Of a stretch of 64,000 nucleotides of DNA, positions 61,713 to 64,000 are shown piece after piece. The stretch is from VRUE01 sp963705635 (GTDB taxonomy: Bacteria > Actinomycetota > Thermoleophilia > Solirubrobacterales > 70-9). The translations under genes and the position numbers were made by a program. The notes below the pieces were generated by a model. It ran no database searches. It had not been told where the DNA came from and saw only the letters and a list, made by a program, of their open reading frames with translations. The first letter of the stretch is position 1, and every line of letters starts with the position of its first letter. The stretch is from assembly GCA_963705635.1 (NCBI GenBank), contig CAVPKH010000004.1, positions 806,001 through 870,000 on the forward strand, written 5' to 3'.

Positions 61713-62594
61713 GTGGAGCGGGTTGCCGCAGCCAACGAGGAGGCCCTCGAAGCTTGGGACGGCGTCCTCTTCGATCGCTTCGTCCAGTTTCGCGAGATCG
61801 TCACCAACGGCCTCGGCGCCCACGGTGAGGCCGCGCTGGAAGCGCACCCGCCGCGCCGCGGTGAACGCGTGCTCGACATCGGCTGCGGCTTCGGCGACAC
61901 CAGCCGGCGGATCGCGGAGCTCGTCGGCGAGTCGGGCTCGGTGCTCGGGGTCGACGTCGCCCCCCGCTTCATCGAGGCGGCGCGAACCGAGGCCGAGCAA
62001 GCCGGCGCCGCCAACCTCGACTTCGTCGTCGCCGACGTCCAGGTGACGAGCTTCGAGGAGCGCTTCGACTACGCCTTCGCCCGCTTCGGCACGATGTTCT
62101 TCGCCAACCCGGTGGCGGCGATGCGCAACGTCCGCCAGAGCCTCGCCCCGGGCGGGCGGCTCTGCACGGTGGTCTGGCGGCGCAAGCTCGACAACGACTG
62201 GCTGCACCGGGCCGAGAGGGTGGTCGAGGAGTTCGTCGAGGAGCCGGAGGAATCCGACGAGCCGACCTGCGGCCCGGGCCCGTTCTCGATGGCCAACGCC
62301 GACACCGCGAGTGACATCCTGCGCAGCGCCGGCTTCACCGACATCGCGCTGCGGCGCTGCGACATCCCGATCCAGATCGGCCGCGACCTCGACCACGCGG
62401 TCGAATTCGTCACCGCCATCGGGCCAGCCGGCGAGGTGATCCGCCTTGCCGGCGATGACGCGGAGCGAATCAGGCCGCAGATCGAGAGCGCCCTGCGCGA
62501 GGCCCTGGCCGAGTTCGAGGGACCCGGCGGCGTCACCGCCGACGCGTCGACCTGGATCATCAGCGCGAAAGCGCCGCCAGGCCCCGCCGCGTAG
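61713..62594 (+). CDS. Class I SAM-dependent methyltransferase
   Basis: 293 residues, GTG start. VLDIGCGFGDTSRRIAEL is the SAM-binding motif I, with VLGVDVAPRFIEAARTEAEQ and FVVADVQVTSF following; DYAFARFGTMFFANP is motif IV-like. The UbiE/COQ5-like group is the nearest. Substrate unknown. Confidence 0.9.
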   Translation: MERVAAANEEALEAWDGVLFDRFVQFREIVTNGLGAHGEAALEAHPPRRGERVLDIGCGFGDTSRRIAELVGESGSVLGVDVAPRFIEAARTEAEQAGAANLDFVVADVQVTSFEERFDYAFARFGTMFFANPVAAMRNVRQSLAPGGRLCTVVWRRKLDNDWLHRAERVVEEFVEEPEESDEPTCGPGPFSMANADTASDILRSAGFTDIALRRCDIPIQIGRDLDHAVEFVTAIGPAGEVIRLAGDDAERIRPQIESALREALAEFEGPGGVTADASTWIISAKAPPGPAA

Positions 62595-62596
62595 CC

Positions 62597-62610
62597 GACT
62601 GGCCAGTCAA
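62597..62610. promoter_or_regulatory. TetR-type operator candidate, GACTGGCCAGTCAA
   Basis: GACTGGCCAGTC is a perfect 12-base palindrome, 70 bases upstream of the SDR start at 62680 and just after the methyltransferase stop. It matches the 39627 site in 13 of 14 positions. Likely regulates the SDR / deazaflavin oxidoreductase pair. Confidence 0.45.
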
Positions 62611-62679
62611 CCAGGGCTGCACGGTTCCTTGTAGCCTCCCGGGCCGACTTAACGAATCCGAGAAGGAGAGCGCAGACTG

Positions 62680-63510
62680 ATGGGACTTCTTGATGGGAAA
62701 GCGGCGATCGTCACCGGTTCCGCGCGCGGGATCGGCCGGGCCACCGCCGAGCTGTTCGCCAGCGAGGGCGCCAAGGTTCTGATCAACGACCTCGACGCCG
62801 ACGTCGCCGAACAGGCATCGAGCGAGATCAACGGCGAGACCGCCGTCCACGCCGGTGACCTGACCCAACCCGACGCCGCCGACAAGCTCGTCGCCGCCGG
62901 GGTCGACGCCTTCGGCGCGATCGACATCGTCGTCAACAACGCCGGCTACACCTGGGACGGCGTCGCCCACCGGATGACCGACGACCAGTTCCAGGCGATG
63001 CTCGACATCCACACCGTGGTGCCGTTCCGCGTCGCCAGGGCGCTTGCGCCGCACTGGCGCGAGGCCGCCAAGGCGGAGCGCAACGAGGGCCAGGAGGTCT
63101 TCCGCAAGCTGATCAACATCTCCTCGACCTCGGGCACGATGGGCAACGCCGGCCAGGTCAACTACTCGGCGGCGAAGATGGCGGTCGTCGGCCTGACCAA
63201 AACCCTCGCCAAGGAGTGGGGCCAGTTCAAGATCAACGTCAACGCCGTCGCCTTCGGCTTCGTCGAAACGCGGCTCACCGCGGCCAAGGAGCAGGGCGAA
63301 GAGATGACCGCCCCGGGGGGCGAGAAGATCGAGCTCGGCATTCCCGAGCAGATGCGGGCGATGGCCTCGGCGATCATCCCGCTCGGCCGGCCCGCCACGC
63401 CCGAGGAGGCCTCCGGCCCGGTCCTCTTCCTCGCTTCGCCGCTGGCCAACTACATGCAGGGCCAGGTGCTCAACGTCACCGGCGGCATGTTTGGGGGGAT
63501 GTACACCTGA
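62680..63510 (+). CDS. Short-chain dehydrogenase/reductase (FabG-like)
   Basis: 276 residues, ATG with AGAAGGAGA before it. SDR markers: TGSARGIGRATAELFASEG, IVVNNAGYTWDG, LINISSTSGTMGNAGQVNYS with Ser, and YSAAK with Tyr and Lys. LASPLANYMQGQVLNVTGGM ends it. A 3-oxoacyl-ACP/CoA or hydroxysteroid substrate is possible. The stop overlaps the next gene's start region. Confidence 0.9.
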   Translation: MGLLDGKAAIVTGSARGIGRATAELFASEGAKVLINDLDADVAEQASSEINGETAVHAGDLTQPDAADKLVAAGVDAFGAIDIVVNNAGYTWDGVAHRMTDDQFQAMLDIHTVVPFRVARALAPHWREAAKAERNEGQEVFRKLINISSTSGTMGNAGQVNYSAAKMAVVGLTKTLAKEWGQFKINVNAVAFGFVETRLTAAKEQGEEMTAPGGEKIELGIPEQMRAMASAIIPLGRPATPEEASGPVLFLASPLANYMQGQVLNVTGGMFGGMYT

Positions 63511-63995
63511 GTCCCGAGGCGACAGGTGGCAGGAGCACCCCCCGCTACCTCGACGTAGCGGACAGGATTTGGCCTGTCACCCGTCGCTTCATGGGCCTCC
63601 ACACGGCCCTCTACAGGGCGACGGGCGGACGCCTCGGACACAAGGTGCCCGGGGGCCCAGGCAAGATGCTGCTGCTCGACCACGTCGGAGCAAAAAGCGG
63701 CACCAAACGCACCTCGCCCCTGCTCTACGTCAGGGACGGCGGCGACCTCGTGGTAGTCGCCTCCAAGGGCGGCTACCCCAAGAACCCGGCCTGGTTCTAC
63801 AACCTCAAGGCCAACCCCGACACAACCGTGCAGGTCGGCAGCCACCACCTCAAAGTCCATGCCCGCGTCGCCAAACCGGAGGAGCGCGAGCGTCTCTGGA
63901 AGCTGGCGGTCAAGGCCTACAGCGGCTACGAGGACTACCAGGCACGCAGCAAGGGTCGCGAAATCCCTCTAGTCATCCTCGAGCCGCGCAGCTAA
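63507..63995 (+). CDS. Nitroreductase/deazaflavin (F420)-dependent oxidoreductase family
   Basis: About 162 residues. MGLHTALYRATGGRLGHKVP, MLLLDHVGAKSGTKRTSPLL and YPKNPAWFYNLKANPDTTVQ are the DDN/Rv3547-like fold marks: a Gly-Gly-Arg-x-G loop, then the K-x-G-x-x-R region that grips the cofactor phosphate. Such proteins use F420, common in actinobacteria. The start is unclear: CTG 63507 overlaps the SDR stop (CTGA), and ATG 63591 is the first ATG of the coherent domain. Confidence 0.8.
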   Translation: MSPEATGGRSTPRYLDVADRIWPVTRRFMGLHTALYRATGGRLGHKVPGGPGKMLLLDHVGAKSGTKRTSPLLYVRDGGDLVVVASKGGYPKNPAWFYNLKANPDTTVQVGSHHLKVHARVAKPEERERLWKLAVKAYSGYEDYQARSKGREIPLVILEPRS

Positions 63996-64000
63996 CCCTG

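Overview
The window is high-GC DNA from an actinobacterium-like genome. Markers are an mIHF-type nucleoid protein, YrbE/MlaE-type permeases in a pair, an actinobacterial HemQ, an adrenodoxin-reductase-type FprA, a deazaflavin-dependent oxidoreductase, and the DUF4235 / holin-like / DUF3618 trio. The abundance of large secreted NHL-propeller and Cys-rich proteins and several recognisable hypothetical families point to Thermoleophilia (Solirubrobacterales relatives). That placement is inference from gene content; no rRNA is present. No tRNA, rRNA, CRISPR array, insertion sequence or prophage was found.

Layout. 1-1246: 3' end of a PLP-dependent oxoamine synthase, then an mIHF gene. 1339-8616 (minus): a tightly overlapping operon with two MlaE-like permeases, an MlaF-like ATPase, an RND/MMPL protein, a membrane-anchored thioredoxin-like protein, a B3/B4-domain protein and two hypotheticals. 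8801-16551 (plus): lipoprotein, PQQ-type sugar dehydrogenase, second lipoprotein, aldehyde dehydrogenase and cobalamin-dependent methionine synthase. The first four and the 5' third of metH are riddled with apparent single-base indels. 16552-17116: hairpin-rich spacer. 17117-26374 (minus): a secretome block with two giant secreted proteins, a collagen-like protein and a Cys-rich secreted protein. 26602-30425 (minus): double-winged-helix HxlR regulator, FprA, a PAS/zinc-ribbon-like protein and HemQ. 30412-34610 (plus): polytopic membrane protein and a GT4-UPF0104 fusion. 34607-37312: DegV, IscA/ErpA, PEBP-like lipoprotein, monothiol glutaredoxin and BolA. 37317-40522 (minus): envelope trio, TetR, nitrilase, SDR. 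40559-43591: cyclase-ATPase-TPR signalling protein. 43699-44304: second Cys-rich secreted protein, rich in TTA codons. 44317-55275: acyl-CoA catabolism (MerR regulator, BKACE::CoA-transferase, acyl-CoA carboxylase carboxyltransferase, enoyl-CoA hydratase, two acyl-CoA dehydrogenases) with a DUF445/DUF4393-like pair between. 55336-56884: two more low-GC secreted proteins. 57343-63995 (plus): mostly small housekeeping and accessory enzymes ending in an SDR and a deazaflavin oxidoreductase.

How the parts may work together. The 1339-8616 operon looks like a lipid-transport machine that has the permease pair and ATPase of an Mce system but no MCE-domain protein nearby; an RND protein is encoded in its place. 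The 44-50 kb block resembles a leucine/isovalerate-type (liu) degradation set under a MerR regulator, with a BKACE/CoA-transferase product where an HMG-CoA lyase might be expected. FprA and HemQ sit in one operon, and IscA with Grx4/BolA forms a small Fe-S maturation set. Several strong inverted repeats mark transcript ends or start regions. The most unusual signals are the MCE-less lipid-transport operon, the TTA-rich eight-cysteine secreted paralogues, the BKACE::CoA-transferase fusion and the long perfect inverted repeats.
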